Source: Yoonia litorea (GTDB lineage: Bacteria > Pseudomonadota > Alphaproteobacteria > Rhodobacterales > Rhodobacteraceae). From it: a DNA stretch of 64,000 bases. The position numbers and the translations under genes were made by a program. The notes beneath the pieces are model-generated. The model did no database searches and was not told where the DNA came from. It saw only the letters and a list, made by a program, of their open reading frames with translations. The number at the start of each line of letters is the position of its first letter. Positions within the stretch are counted from its first letter, which is position 1. Below are positions 44,244-53,328 of the stretch, piece after piece. Location of the stretch: assembly GCF_900114675.1 (NCBI RefSeq), contig NZ_FOZM01000001.1, positions 868,001 to 932,000 of the forward strand, written 5' to 3'.

Positions 44244-45474
44244 TTTCTGGGGGCTGGAGCATCAGCATCCGCCGGTAGGTGATTGGCGGACCTGGGTGAT
44301 CCTGGGCGGGCGCGGGGCAGGCAAGACCCGTGCCGGGGCCGAGTGGGTCCGCACCATGGTTGAAGGGGCCACACCCCATGCCGCAGGTCGGGCGCGCCGT
44401 TTGGGACTGGTGGGCGAGACGATGGATCAGGCGCGCGAGGTGATGGTCTTTGGCGAGAGCGGACTTCTGGCGCTTTGTCCACCTGACCGCAAACCGGAGT
44501 GGATCGCGGGGCGGCGGTTGCTTGTCTGGCCCAACGGGGCTGAGGCGCAACTTTTGTCCGCCCATGATCCTGAGGCCTTGCGGGGCCGTCAGTTTGATGC
44601 GCTTTGGGCTGATGAGCTGGCGAAGTGGAAGCGCGCGCAGGAGGCGTGGGATATGCTGCAATTCGGGCTACGGCTCGGTGATGATCCGCGGGCCTGTGTG
44701 ACGACCACCCCGCGCCGCCTGTCACTGCTTGAGAGCCTGCTTGCGCAACCTTCGACGGCGTGCACCCATGCGCCGACGCAAGCCAATCGGGCCAATCTTG
44801 CCGACAGTTTCCTGCACGAGATCGAGGCCCGCTATGGTGGCACGACGCTGGGCCGTCAGGAGATTGCAGGAGAACTGCTGGGTGAGGTCGAGGGCGCTTT
44901 GTGGTCACGCGCCGCCTTGGATGCGCTACGGGTGGGAGCGCCGCCTGCGCTTGACAGGATCGTGGTCGCCGTCGATCCGCCGGGTGGGTCGAGCGGCGAT
45001 GCCTGCGGGATCATCGTGGCAGGTGTTACCATGCATGGGTCTGTGCAGGACTGGCGCGCCTTTGTGCTGGAGGATGCCACTGTCAGCGGCCTTGGTCCAA
45101 ACGGTTGGGCGCAGGCGGCGGTGGCGGCTTTTCATCGGCATGGGGCCGACCGTCTGGTTGCCGAGGTCAATCAGGGCGGTGACATGGTGGAGGCTGTCTT
45201 GCGACAAGTGGACCCGCTTGTGCCCTATCGTGCCGTTCATGCCGCCCGTGGCAAGGCTGCAAGGGCAGAGCCGATTGCGGCACTTTACGAGCAATCCCGC
45301 GTGTTCCACTTGGGTGGCCTCGACCAACTGGAGGACCAGATGGTGCAGATGTCGGCTGGCGGTTTTGCGGGTCGTGGATCGCCTGACAGGGTGGATGCGC
45401 TTGTCTGGGCTTTGCACGACCTGATGGTTGCGCCTGCGGCCAGCTGGCGTCACCCACAGATTCGCACGCTTTAG
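44188..45474 (+). CDS. GTA gene g2, large terminase
   Basis: DNA-packaging motor and nuclease. Walker A is GGRGAGKTRAG, Walker B is FDALWADELAKW, and the coupling region is CVTTTPRR. The nuclease domain follows with acidic motifs VVAVDPPGGSSGD and DRVDALVWAL. 428 residues from the ATG at 44188 (MFLEKLHSDHTAALPYLF), where the family begins; the frame is open to 44059 but that part lies in g1. No clear ribosome binding site, so translation may be coupled to g1. Confidence 0.92.
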   Translation: MFLEKLHSDHTAALPYLFDFWGLEHQHPPVGDWRTWVILGGRGAGKTRAGAEWVRTMVEGATPHAAGRARRLGLVGETMDQAREVMVFGESGLLALCPPDRKPEWIAGRRLLVWPNGAEAQLLSAHDPEALRGRQFDALWADELAKWKRAQEAWDMLQFGLRLGDDPRACVTTTPRRLSLLESLLAQPSTACTHAPTQANRANLADSFLHEIEARYGGTTLGRQEIAGELLGEVEGALWSRAALDALRVGAPPALDRIVVAVDPPGGSSGDACGIIVAGVTMHGSVQDWRAFVLEDATVSGLGPNGWAQAAVAAFHRHGADRLVAEVNQGGDMVEAVLRQVDPLVPYRAVHAARGKAARAEPIAALYEQSRVFHLGGLDQLEDQMVQMSAGGFAGRGSPDRVDALVWALHDLMVAPAASWRHPQIRTL

Positions 45475-45586
45475 CGGTGTTGCGTGCCACCCCGCACGGT
45501 GGGGTGGCAATTTCCTCAGACCTTGGTGGCAGATTGTTTTGCGAGAACAGCAGACACATCAGCCGACCGGCAATGAGGAGATTTGA

Positions 45587-46768
45587 ATGTTTGGATGGAC
45601 GATCCGCAGGCAAGCGCAAGATGCCCCGCCTGCTGTCAAAGCCTCAGCTGCTGGCCGCGTTGCGGCCTTGGGCGCTGCAGGGCGTGTGGTCTGGAGCCCG
45701 CGTGATGTGGCCTCACTGACCAAGGCAGGCTTTACGGGTAACCCCATCGGGTTTCGCGCCGTCAAGCTGATCGCAGAGGCCGCAGCGGCCATGCCTGTCA
45801 TCGTGCAGGATACGAACCAGCGGTTTGATGTGCATCCCGTGCAGGCGCTTTTGCAGCGCCCCAATGTGGCGCAGGGCCGGGCGGAACTTTTTGAGGCGCT
45901 GATCGGTCAGATCCTGCTGACCGGCAATGGGTATGTCGAGGCGGCTGGCGCAGAGGGCTTTCCTGATGAGTTGCATGTGCTGCGCTCCGACCGGATGTCG
46001 GTCGTGCCAGGAACGGATGGTTGGCCGGTTGCCTTTGACTATGCCGTGGGTGGGCGCAAGCATCGGTTTGCGGTGGTTGAGGCGCAAAGCCCGGTTTGTC
46101 ACATCAAGAGCTTCCATCCTCAAGATGATCACTATGGCATGACCGCGCTGACGGCGGCTGCTGCCGCAATAGACGTGCATAACGCGGCATCGCGCTGGTC
46201 GAAGGCTTTGCTGGACAATGCTGCGCGGCCCTCCGGGGCGATTGTTTATGGCGGGTCTGACGGGCAGTCGTCCCTCACCCCAGACCAGTATGATCGTCTG
46301 CTGATGGAAATGGAGACGCAGCACCAAGGTGCGCGGAATGCAGGCCGGCCCATGTTGCTGGAAGGCGGGCTGGACTGGAAGCCGATGGGCTTTTCACCGT
46401 CTGATATGGAATTTCAGAAAACGAAGGAAGCCGCCGCGCGCGAGATTGCAGTCGCCTTTGGCGTGCCGCCGATGATTCTCGGTATTCCGGGGGATGCAAC
46501 CTACGCCAATTATCAGGAGGCGAACCGCGCCTTCTATCGCCTGACGGTGCTGCCGCTGATTTCGCGGGTGCTTGGATCGCTGGGTGCGTGGCTTTCGGAA
46601 TTTGCAGGAGAGGAGATTTTCCTGCGCCCCGATCTGGATCAGGTGCCGGCGCTGTCTGCAGAGCGCGATGCCCAGTGGCGGCGTGTGTCCGATGCGGCCT
46701 TCCTCAGTGACGCGGAAAAGCGGCACTTGCTTGGCTTGCCAGCGATGGAGGTCGGCCATGGATCCTAA
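45587..46768 (+). CDS. GTA gene g3, portal protein
   Basis: Dodecameric portal through which DNA enters the head, HK97 family. 393 residues with GNPIGFRAVKLIAEAAAAMP at the start of the wing region, LLTGNGYVEAAG, GMTALTAAA, and the family block EIAVAFGVPPMILGIPGDATYANYQEANR. GAGGAG precedes the ATG. 112 bp separate it from g2. Overlaps g3.5 by 11 bp. Confidence 0.95.
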   Translation: MFGWTIRRQAQDAPPAVKASAAGRVAALGAAGRVVWSPRDVASLTKAGFTGNPIGFRAVKLIAEAAAAMPVIVQDTNQRFDVHPVQALLQRPNVAQGRAELFEALIGQILLTGNGYVEAAGAEGFPDELHVLRSDRMSVVPGTDGWPVAFDYAVGGRKHRFAVVEAQSPVCHIKSFHPQDDHYGMTALTAAAAAIDVHNAASRWSKALLDNAARPSGAIVYGGSDGQSSLTPDQYDRLLMEMETQHQGARNAGRPMLLEGGLDWKPMGFSPSDMEFQKTKEAAAREIAVAFGVPPMILGIPGDATYANYQEANRAFYRLTVLPLISRVLGSLGAWLSEFAGEEIFLRPDLDQVPALSAERDAQWRRVSDAAFLSDAEKRHLLGLPAMEVGHGS

Positions 46769-46967
46769 GGTGATTGATATCTCCGGGCGGCCGCACCCCG
46801 TTGCGCCACCAGTGCCCGATTTCTGGTTTGCGCAGGTGGATCACAGGCTGGGCCGGATCGAGGCCATGGTTGGCCGATTGGAGCGCGCGATCTGGACTGT
46901 CGTCTGCGCCAGCGCAGGGTTGTTGATCCTGGAAATTGTGAAAGTGCTAAGCGAGGGACGTCTATGA
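46758..46967 (+). CDS. GTA gene g3.5, small membrane protein
   Basis: 69 residues. N-terminal part polar with prolines (GRPHPVAPPVPDFWF), then an amphipathic helix and a C-terminal hydrophobic helix (IWTVVCASAGLLILEIVKVL). Matches g3.5 of Rhodobacter GTA by place and size; its role is unknown. Starts inside g3 and overlaps g4 by 4 bp (ATGA). Confidence 0.8.
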   Translation: MDPKVIDISGRPHPVAPPVPDFWFAQVDHRLGRIEAMVGRLERAIWTVVCASAGLLILEIVKVLSEGRL

Positions 46968-47500
46968 AACTGGAACACAAGTTTTGCACCAGCGGCGGCG
47001 AGATTGCCGTCACAGATGGCACAACGATCAGCGGCTATGCTTCGCTTTTCGGGGCGATTGATCAGGGTGGCGATATCGTTGAGCGCGGAGCTTATGCGGG
47101 GTCACTCGCCAAGGGGCATGGGGTCAAGATGCTTTGGCAGCACGATCCGGCCCAGCCAATCGGCGTCTGGGACGAGGTGCGCGAGGATGCCAAGGGTCTG
47201 TGGGTCAAGGGGCGTTTGCTGACCGACGTGGCCAAAGGGCGCGAAGCGGCATCACTGATCGCTGCGGGCGCAATTGACGGGCTGTCGATTGGATACCGGA
47301 CATTGCGCGCCACAAAGGACCAAAGCGGGCAACGCCATCTGACCGAACTTGAATTGTGGGAAGTTTCGCTGGTGACGTTTCCGATGCTGTCTGAGGCCCG
47401 TGTCGGTGCCAAGGCCGATGAGACCGAGGTCAGTTCGATGGCGCTGCTGACCGAAGCCTTTGCGGCGGCGCGCGCCAGCCTCAACCATCCTCAAGAGTAA
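46964..47500 (+). CDS. GTA gene g4, prohead protease
   Basis: HK97-type serine protease that matures the prohead. 178 residues; catalytic His60 in MLWQHDP and Ser108 in DGLSIGY, with SGYASLFG and LWEVSLVTFPM typical of the family. It lies immediately before the capsid gene, whose N-terminal arm it should cut. Confidence 0.94.
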   Translation: MKLEHKFCTSGGEIAVTDGTTISGYASLFGAIDQGGDIVERGAYAGSLAKGHGVKMLWQHDPAQPIGVWDEVREDAKGLWVKGRLLTDVAKGREAASLIAAGAIDGLSIGYRTLRATKDQSGQRHLTELELWEVSLVTFPMLSEARVGAKADETEVSSMALLTEAFAAARASLNHPQE

Positions 47501-47518
47501 TCCAAGAAGGACAATCAG

Positions 47519-48700
47519 ATGACAAAGACCGAGACCAAGTCCCGGGCCGGGGAAGATTTGTCCCCAGCCCAAGAACTCACCGCGGCCATGACCGGCTTCG
47601 TGACTGATTTCAAAGCGTTTTCCCAAGACGTGAAATCCCAACTTCAAGAGCAGGATAAACGAATGACCAAGCTTGACCGAAAGACGATGATGACCGCACG
47701 CCCTGCGTTGGCGCAGGCTGCAGTGGCAGAAGCGCCGCACCAGAAGGCCTTTGCCGCCTATTTGCGCTCTGGTGATGACGATGCGCTGCGCGGCCTTGAG
47801 ATCGAGGGCAAGGCGATGAGCACTGCCGTTGCCGCAGACGGCGGGTATCTTGTTGATCCGCAGACAGCAGCGACGATCCAGAGCACGCTTTCCTCGACCG
47901 CCTCGATCCGGTCGATTGCGAATGTCGTGAACGTCGATGCCACGTCGTTTGACGTGCTGGTCGATCATTCCGAGATGGGTGCTGGATGGGCCACAGAAAC
48001 TGCTGCGACGGCTGAGACCGATACCCCGCAGATCGAGCGGATCACTATTCCGCTGCATGAGCTGTCGGCCTTGCCCAAAGCCTCGCAACGGCTGCTGGAT
48101 GACAGTGCGTTTGATATCGAAGGGTGGCTTGCTGGCCGGATTGCGGACAAGTTCGCCCGGTCAGAGGCTGCGGCCTTCATCAATGGTGATGGTGTGGATA
48201 AGCCGATGGGTTTCCTCTCCCATGCAAAGGTCGCCGAGAACGCGTGGACCTGGGGCAGTCTGGGGTATGTGCCCTCAGAGACGGCGGGCAGCATCACACG
48301 CGCCGATCCGATCATTGATCTGGTGTATGCGCTTGGTGCCAATTACCGCGCCAATGCGACTTTCGTGATGAACTCCAAAACTGCGGGCCATGTGCGCAAG
48401 CTGAAAGACAATGATGGCCGCTTTGTCTGGGCGGACGGTCTGGCGCTGGGCGAACCTGCACGCTTGCTGGGGTATCCGGTTCTGATTGCCGAAGACATGC
48501 CGGATATCGCCGACAATGCCATGGCCATTGCCTTTGGTGATTTTACGGCAGGCTACACGGTGGCTGAACGTCCTGACTTGCGTGTCTTGCGCGACCCGTT
48601 TTCTGCCAAACCGCATGTCCTGTTCTATGCCACCAAGCGCGTTGGCGGCGCGGTGAGCGACTTTGCAGCGATCAAGCTGATGAAATTCGCGGCCATCTGA
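47519..48700 (+). CDS. GTA gene g5, major capsid protein
   Basis: HK97-fold capsid protein, 393 residues. Residues 1-95 are a charged, coiled-coil-like scaffolding arm; the mature part starts near AMSTAVAADGGYLVDPQTAA and holds SIRSIANVVNV and RSEAAAFINGDGVDKPMGF. The end FAAIKLMKFAAI is usual. AGGACAA precedes the ATG. The gap to g6 that follows is the largest in the cluster. Confidence 0.96.
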   Translation: MTKTETKSRAGEDLSPAQELTAAMTGFVTDFKAFSQDVKSQLQEQDKRMTKLDRKTMMTARPALAQAAVAEAPHQKAFAAYLRSGDDDALRGLEIEGKAMSTAVAADGGYLVDPQTAATIQSTLSSTASIRSIANVVNVDATSFDVLVDHSEMGAGWATETAATAETDTPQIERITIPLHELSALPKASQRLLDDSAFDIEGWLAGRIADKFARSEAAAFINGDGVDKPMGFLSHAKVAENAWTWGSLGYVPSETAGSITRADPIIDLVYALGANYRANATFVMNSKTAGHVRKLKDNDGRFVWADGLALGEPARLLGYPVLIAEDMPDIADNAMAIAFGDFTAGYTVAERPDLRVLRDPFSAKPHVLFYATKRVGGAVSDFAAIKLMKFAAI

Positions 48701-48716
48701 GGGTGATCTGCGAACA

Positions 48717-48738
48717 GGCAAGGGCGTTGGTCCTTGCC
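48717..48738 (+). other. Stem-loop in the g5-g6 gap
   Basis: 7 bp stem GGCAAGG / CCTTGCC with an 8-base loop, 17 bp after the capsid stop and without a T run. It is in the only sizeable gap (156 bp) after g3 in the cluster. Confidence 0.5.
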
Positions 48739-48856
48739 GCCCCTCCGGGCACGCAAGGCAATCCTTCGCATTGTCTAGCATTCCCTTCCGTCCGAGCAGT
48801 GCGAGGGGCAGTGCCCGGAGGTTTCTTTCAAGGCCCTGTGATGTCGGAGCAATTCC

Positions 48857-49456
48857 ATGATGTTAATCGAAGTGACCCATGTGAGCCAGGCGGCTTTGCC
48901 GGTCGAGCAGTTCAAAGAGCATTTGCGCCTGGGCAAGGGGTTTGCCGATGATGCCACGCAAGACGGGTTGCTTGAGACGCATTTGCGTGCGGCGCTGGCC
49001 GCGATCGAGGCACGAACCGGCAAGATCCTGATTGCGCGTGAGTTTTCATGGGTGCTGCACCAGTGGCGCGATCCAGCAGGGCAGGTTCTGCCCGTTTCGC
49101 CGGTGACAGATGTGGCGTCTGTCGTGCTGATTGACAGACATGGTGCGGAACGCACGGTTGATCCAGACAGCTGGTTTCTGGAGCCCGATCAGCACCGTCC
49201 CACGGTGCGTCCGCTTGGCGGTGACCTTCCGCTTGTTCCGCAAGGCGGGCAAGTGCGTGTCGTGATGACCGCAGGCTACGGGCCTGACTGGACCGACCTG
49301 CCGCGTGATCTTGCCCAAGCGGTGATCATTCTGGCCGGACACTACTATGACAATCGCTTTGCCGCTGCGACCGCTGTTGCGATGCCGGAAATGGTGCGCG
49401 CGCTGATCGAGAGCTACCGCCACTTGCGCCTATTCATGGGGGGTGCGCATGGCTGA
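48857..49456 (+). CDS. GTA gene g6, head-tail adaptor
   Basis: 199-residue connector of the phiE125 gp8-like family. FKEHLRLGKGFADDATQDGLLETHLRAALAAIEARTGK is the helical start common to these adaptors (given in outline), with PVSPVTDVASVVLIDRHG and an RALIESYRHLRLFMGG end. It joins portal and stopper. Overlaps g7 by 8 bp. Confidence 0.88.
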   Translation: MMLIEVTHVSQAALPVEQFKEHLRLGKGFADDATQDGLLETHLRAALAAIEARTGKILIAREFSWVLHQWRDPAGQVLPVSPVTDVASVVLIDRHGAERTVDPDSWFLEPDQHRPTVRPLGGDLPLVPQGGQVRVVMTAGYGPDWTDLPRDLAQAVIILAGHYYDNRFAAATAVAMPEMVRALIESYRHLRLFMGGAHG

Positions 49457-49787
49457 TCCGTTGATGAACCGTTCTCTAATCCTCGAAGCACCACAGCGCG
49501 TCGCCGATGGCGCAGGCGGGTTTAGCCGGACCTGGGAGCCTTTGGGCGTCTTGTGGGCCGAGGTCAAAGCTGGCCGTGGTCGGGAGATGGCGCAAGGTCA
49601 GGCAGTGCTGTCGCGGGTGCCGCTGAGGATCACAGTCAGGGCCGCCCCTGTTGGGGCCGTATCGCGTCCCAAGGCCGGACAGCGGTTCGTCGAAGGCACG
49701 CGCGTTTTCAGCATTCATGCTGTTTCCGACGCGGGATCGCACGGGCAATTCCTGACCTGTCATGCGCTAGAGGAGGTGGCCCCATGA
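49449..49787 (+). CDS. GTA gene g7, head-closure (stopper) protein
   Basis: 112 residues of the phage head-tail joining (SPP1 gp16-like) family: LEAPQRVADGAGGFSRTWEPLG, then WAEVKAGRGREMAQGQ, KAGQRFVEGTRVFSIHAV. It plugs the portal channel in GTA structures. ATG at 49449 preferred over GTG at 49443. Overlaps g8 by 4 bp. Confidence 0.88.
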   Translation: MADPLMNRSLILEAPQRVADGAGGFSRTWEPLGVLWAEVKAGRGREMAQGQAVLSRVPLRITVRAAPVGAVSRPKAGQRFVEGTRVFSIHAVSDAGSHGQFLTCHALEEVAP

Positions 49788-50197
49788 GTTATGGGATGGC
49801 CGCAGCTTTGCAATCCGCCGTTTATGCGCGTCTAGGTGCAGACCCTTCCTTGGCCGCAGTCGTCGGCGAGGCGATTTACGATGCCTTGCCGGAAGGCGCG
49901 TTGCCAGCCCTTTACGTGGTCCTGGGTGCCGAGGAGGTGCGGGATGCCTCTGATCAGACAGGCCAAGGCGCAGAGCACCGCTTCGTCATTTCTGTTGTGA
50001 GCGATCATGCCGGTTTCGCTGCCGCGAAAGCAGCGGCGGCGGCCATCAGTGATGCCCTCGTCGATGCGTCTCTTCCGCTCGATCGGGGGCGGCTTGTGGC
50101 CCTGAATTTTGCAAAGGCGCGTGCCTTGCGTGTGGGGACCGGCGCGCAGCGGCAGATCAACCTGACCTTTCATGCGCGCGTTTCTGACGACACCTGA
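49784..50197 (+). CDS. GTA gene g8, tail terminator
   Basis: 137 residues, DUF3168-like. ALQSAVYARLGADPSLAAVVGEAIYDALPEG is typical of the family (outline), with FVISVVSDHAGFAAAKAAAAAI and GQINLTFHARV-type end. It caps the tail tube. GAGGAGG lies upstream of the ATG at 49784, inside g7. Confidence 0.88.
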   Translation: MSYGMAAALQSAVYARLGADPSLAAVVGEAIYDALPEGALPALYVVLGAEEVRDASDQTGQGAEHRFVISVVSDHAGFAAAKAAAAAISDALVDASLPLDRGRLVALNFAKARALRVGTGAQRQINLTFHARVSDDT

Positions 50198-50226
50198 ACA
50201 ACCACTTCATTGAAGGAGAAAGCGGC

Positions 50227-50643
50227 ATGGCTGCACAAAACGGCAAGGACCTTTTGGTCAAGATCGACATGACGGGCGGCGGATCGTTTCAAACGGTCGC
50301 GGGGCTGCGGGCGACGCGCCTGAGCCTGAATGCAGAGCCGGTTGATGTGACATCACTGGAGAGCACCGGAGGGTGGCGTGAGCTTCTGGGTGGGGCCGGG
50401 ATGAAAACGGCGGCGATCTCTGGTGCCGGTGTGTTCAAGGACGCGGCCACTGACGAACGTGCGCGGCAGATCTTCTTTGATGGTGAAACACCGGAGTTTC
50501 AGGTGATCGTTCCCGATTTTGGCACGATAGAGGGCCGGTTCCAGATCACCGCGATTGAATATGCCGGATCGCACAACGGCGAGGCGACATATGAAATCTC
50601 GCTCGCGTCAGCAGGGCCGCTGTCCTTCGTGGCGATCCTGTGA
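50227..50643 (+). CDS. GTA gene g9, major tail (tube) protein
   Basis: 138-residue tube subunit. KDLLVKIDMTGGGSFQTVAGLRATRLSLNAEPVDVTS is the classic tail-tube opening (outline), then FKDAATDERARQIFFDGETPEFQ and YEISLASAGPLSFVAI. AAGGAG precedes the ATG. It stacks into the tail; g10 starts inside its stop (TGATG). Confidence 0.94.
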   Translation: MAAQNGKDLLVKIDMTGGGSFQTVAGLRATRLSLNAEPVDVTSLESTGGWRELLGGAGMKTAAISGAGVFKDAATDERARQIFFDGETPEFQVIVPDFGTIEGRFQITAIEYAGSHNGEATYEISLASAGPLSFVAIL

Positions 50644-50960
50644 TGGCCAATCCTTATGCCGGAGAAGTGCAGGTCGTGATTGATGGTGCGTCTTACGACT
50701 GCAAGCTGACGCTTGGTGCTTTGGCCGAGCTTGAGGCGGGGCTTGCTGCGGGATCGTTGGTCGATCTGGTGCGCCGTTTCGAGGAAGGGGCCTTTGCCAG
50801 TGCCGATGTGCTGGCGGTGATCGTTGCAGGGCTCCGCGGTGGCGGTTGGGCAGGGCAGGCGGCTGATTTGCTGCAGGCCGAGATCGCTGGCGGGCCGATA
50901 GGTGCGGCACGTGCAGCGGCTATGCTTCTGGCGCGCGCCTTTGCCACCCCCGAGGACTAA
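50643..50960 (+). CDS. GTA gene g10, tail chaperone-like protein
   Basis: 105 residues: NPYAGEVQVVIDGASYDCKLTLGALAELEAGL is the gene-transfer-agent GTA-gp10 pattern (outline), followed by helical repeats rich in Ala and Gly. It and g10.1 lie between tail tube and tape measure, where phages place tail assembly chaperones. ATG at 50643. Confidence 0.85.
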   Translation: MANPYAGEVQVVIDGASYDCKLTLGALAELEAGLAAGSLVDLVRRFEEGAFASADVLAVIVAGLRGGGWAGQAADLLQAEIAGGPIGAARAAAMLLARAFATPED

Positions 50961-50962
50961 GC

Positions 50963-51157
50963 ATGGACTGGCGGGGCTTAATGGAAGCAGGGCTGCACCG
51001 GTTGCAGCTCACGCCCGATGTGTTCTGGTCACTGACCCCCTGTGAACTGCAGCTGATGCTGGGACTTGCCGATGGTTCTGCGCCCATGCTGCGTGCCCGG
51101 TTTGATGATTTGATTGCCGCCTTCCCTGACCTTGAAAAGGATGAGTTTGATGGATGA
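50963..51157 (+). CDS. GTA gene g10.1, tail assembly chaperone
   Basis: 64 residues: MDWRGLMEAGLHRLQLTPDVFW then SLTPCELQLMLG and FDDLIAAFPD, the small phage tail assembly chaperone pattern (TAC). Overlaps g11 by 8 bp. Phages often frameshift between such a pair; here the two have separate starts and no slippery site was seen. Confidence 0.85.
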   Translation: MDWRGLMEAGLHRLQLTPDVFWSLTPCELQLMLGLADGSAPMLRARFDDLIAAFPDLEKDEFDG

Positions 51158-51809
51158 AATTGATGCGCTCGATGTCTTGGAAAGCGATGTCTCCGCACTG
51201 GAACGTGCGCTTGGCGATACCTCGGCTATGACAGCCGCGTTTGAGGGGCAGTTGCGCGATGTTCAATCGACCTTGGGTGCTACGACACGCGATCTTGGCA
51301 ATCTTGAGCGCGGCTTTTCAGCGGGTCTGCGTCAGGCTTTTGACGGTGTTGTGCTGGGGGGGCGGAGTCTGACCGACGTCCTCGGCGGATTGGCAGAAAA
51401 GATGTCTGCCACGGTCTATCGCGCGGCGGTAACGCCTGTGACCGATCACTTTGGTGGTTTGCTGGCTGATGGGTTGAATTCGGGGGTTGCCGGTCTGATG
51501 CCCTTTGCTGATGGAGGCACGTTCCACCAAGGGCGGGTCATGCCATTTGCGAAAGGTGGTGTCGTCAGCACCCCAACGGTCTTTCCGATGCGCGGAGGTA
51601 CCGGACTGATGGGTGAAGCCGGACCGGAAGCGATCATGCCTCTTGCCCGCGGGCCAGACGGATCTCTGGGCGTGCGCGGCGGCGGAGCGGGCCACATCAC
51701 AGTCAATATGAATATCTCGACGCCTGATGTGGCGGGTTTCCAGCGTAGCTCGTCACAGGTTGCCGCCCGTCTGTCGCGGGCTTTGTCGCGCAGCCGACGC
51801 CATCTTTAG
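51150..51809 (+). CDS. GTA gene g11, tail tape measure protein
   Basis: 219 residues, very short for a tape measure, which fits the short GTA tail. N-terminal helical part (DVLESDVSALERALGDTSAM), then a Gly-rich hydrophobic segment (ADGGTFHQGRVMPFAKGGVV) and MPLARGPDGSLGVRG, the C-terminal tape-measure block. The ATG at 51150 has AAGGA 8 bases upstream; one at 51141 does not. Confidence 0.88.
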   Translation: MDEIDALDVLESDVSALERALGDTSAMTAAFEGQLRDVQSTLGATTRDLGNLERGFSAGLRQAFDGVVLGGRSLTDVLGGLAEKMSATVYRAAVTPVTDHFGGLLADGLNSGVAGLMPFADGGTFHQGRVMPFAKGGVVSTPTVFPMRGGTGLMGEAGPEAIMPLARGPDGSLGVRGGGAGHITVNMNISTPDVAGFQRSSSQVAARLSRALSRSRRHL

Positions 51810-51817
51810 GAGCCACA

Positions 51818-52450
51818 ATGACCTTCCATGAAATCAGATTTCCCGCGTCGCTTAGCTTGGGCGCATTGGGCGGGCCGGAGCGACGCACCGAGATTGTGAC
51901 CCTTTCCAACGGGTTTGAAGAACGGAACACGCCCTGGGCGCATTCACGCCGAAGATACGATGCCGGGCTGGGGCTGCGGTCCATGGATGATGTGGCTGAC
52001 CTGATCGCGTTCTTTGAGGCGCGGCAAGGGCAGCTGATCGGGTTTCGGTGGAAGGACTGGAGTGACCACAAGTCGTGCCTGCCCTCAAAGGACATTGCAG
52101 CGGATGATCAGTTGCTGGGGCTGGGCGACGAACACCAGACTGTGTTTCAGCTGTTGAAAACCTACCGCTCAGGGGATCAGGTTTATCAGCGCCCGATTGC
52201 GAAGCCTGTGGCGGGGTCCGTGCAGGTATCTGTTGGCGGCGTTCCGATGGTTGAGGGCAGTGATTACGCGCTCGACTTCACCGATGGTCTGATCACCTTT
52301 TCATCACCGCCTGATCTTGGCGCGGAGGTTCGCGCCGGGTTTGCCTTTGATGTGCCTGTCCGTTTTGACACTGACCGCATCCAGATCGCGGCGTCACGCT
52401 TTGCCGCCGGTGAGATCCCCGACATTCCCGTTGTGGAGATCAGGTTATGA
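51818..52450 (+). CDS. GTA gene g12, distal tail protein
   Basis: 210 residues of the DUF2460 (TIGR02217) family: FHEIRFPASLSLGALGGPERRTEIVTLSNG (outline), WKDWSDHKSC and a PDIPVVEIRL end. It forms the distal tail ring where the baseplate attaches. Overlaps g13 by 4 bp. Confidence 0.92.
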   Translation: MTFHEIRFPASLSLGALGGPERRTEIVTLSNGFEERNTPWAHSRRRYDAGLGLRSMDDVADLIAFFEARQGQLIGFRWKDWSDHKSCLPSKDIAADDQLLGLGDEHQTVFQLLKTYRSGDQVYQRPIAKPVAGSVQVSVGGVPMVEGSDYALDFTDGLITFSSPPDLGAEVRAGFAFDVPVRFDTDRIQIAASRFAAGEIPDIPVVEIRL

Positions 52451-53328
52451 GCCGAAAAGCATTGCATACGCATCTGGCAACAGGTGTCACCCATAGCTGT
52501 CGCGCCTGGGCTGTGAAACGCAAGGACGGGGTCCGCTTCGCCTTCACCGACCATGATCGGCCTTTGCAGTTCGGGGGATATACGTTTTCCCCGCAGGGCG
52601 GGCTTTCTACCCGCGCAATGGTGCGGAGCACAGGCCTGTCCGTTGATAACACGGCGGCCATGGGTGTTCTGTCTGATGACCGGATTACCGACACCGATAT
52701 TGTCGCGGGGCGTTTCGATGGTGCCGAAGTGACAATCTGGCTGGTTCAATGGGATCAGGTCGCGGCGCGAGAGATCCTGTTTCGCGGGGCGATTGGTGAA
52801 ATCTCTCGCAGCGATGGGGCGTTCGAGGCCGAGTTGGTGGGGCTTGCCGCGCCACTCAACCAGCCGGTGGGACGGACTTACATGCGGACATGCGATGCAG
52901 GTCTGGGTGATGCGGCCTGCGGCATTGCGCTGACAGGACCAGAATTTATGACCGACCAGACGCTTGTCGACGATCTGGCTTCTGTGGTCTTTCCGCTGGA
53001 AGCGGATGGATTTGCGGAAGGCTGGTTCTCACAAGGGATCTGTGAGGTGTTGAGTGGCCCTGCAAAAGGCCTCAGGCAAGCAATTCTGGCTGATGAAACC
53101 GTGTCCGGGACGCGGCTGATCTCACTTTGGGCACCGTTTGAAATTGTGCCTCAAACGGGTGATCAACTCAGGCTGACCGCTGGGTGTGACAAGCGTGCAG
53201 AAACCTGTCGTGACAAGTTCGCAAACTTTCTCAATTTCCGCGGGTTTCCTGATATGCCCGGAGATGACTGGTTGATGTCAGTGCCGCGCACCGGTGCCAG
53301 CAACACTGGCCGGAGCCTCGTGCGATGA
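52447..53328 (+). CDS. GTA gene g13, baseplate hub protein
   Basis: 293 residues of the DUF2163 / phage BR0599 (TIGR02218) family. HLATGVTHSCRAWAVKRKDGVRFAFTDHDRPL (outline) leads it, and the C-terminal cysteines in TAGCDKRAETCRDKFANFLNFRGFPDMPG are the family cluster that binds an iron-sulfur cluster in the known GTA structure. Overlaps g14 by 4 bp. Confidence 0.92.
   Translation: MSRKALHTHLATGVTHSCRAWAVKRKDGVRFAFTDHDRPLQFGGYTFSPQGGLSTRAMVRSTGLSVDNTAAMGVLSDDRITDTDIVAGRFDGAEVTIWLVQWDQVAAREILFRGAIGEISRSDGAFEAELVGLAAPLNQPVGRTYMRTCDAGLGDAACGIALTGPEFMTDQTLVDDLASVVFPLEADGFAEGWFSQGICEVLSGPAKGLRQAILADETVSGTRLISLWAPFEIVPQTGDQLRLTAGCDKRAETCRDKFANFLNFRGFPDMPGDDWLMSVPRTGASNTGRSLVR

Noticed and set aside
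44078-45510. Minus-strand frames inside GTA g1 and g2
   Set aside because: Pro/Arg/His-rich translation typical of antisense in high-GC genes.
48703-48951. 82-codon frame starting in the g5-g6 gap
   Set aside because: Starts without a ribosome binding site, runs into g6 out of frame, and shows no family resemblance. The stem-loop is a better account of the gap.
50643-51157. Programmed frameshift between g10 and g10.1
   Set aside because: The genes are separated by a stop and have their own starts; no slippery heptamer was seen near the end of g10.
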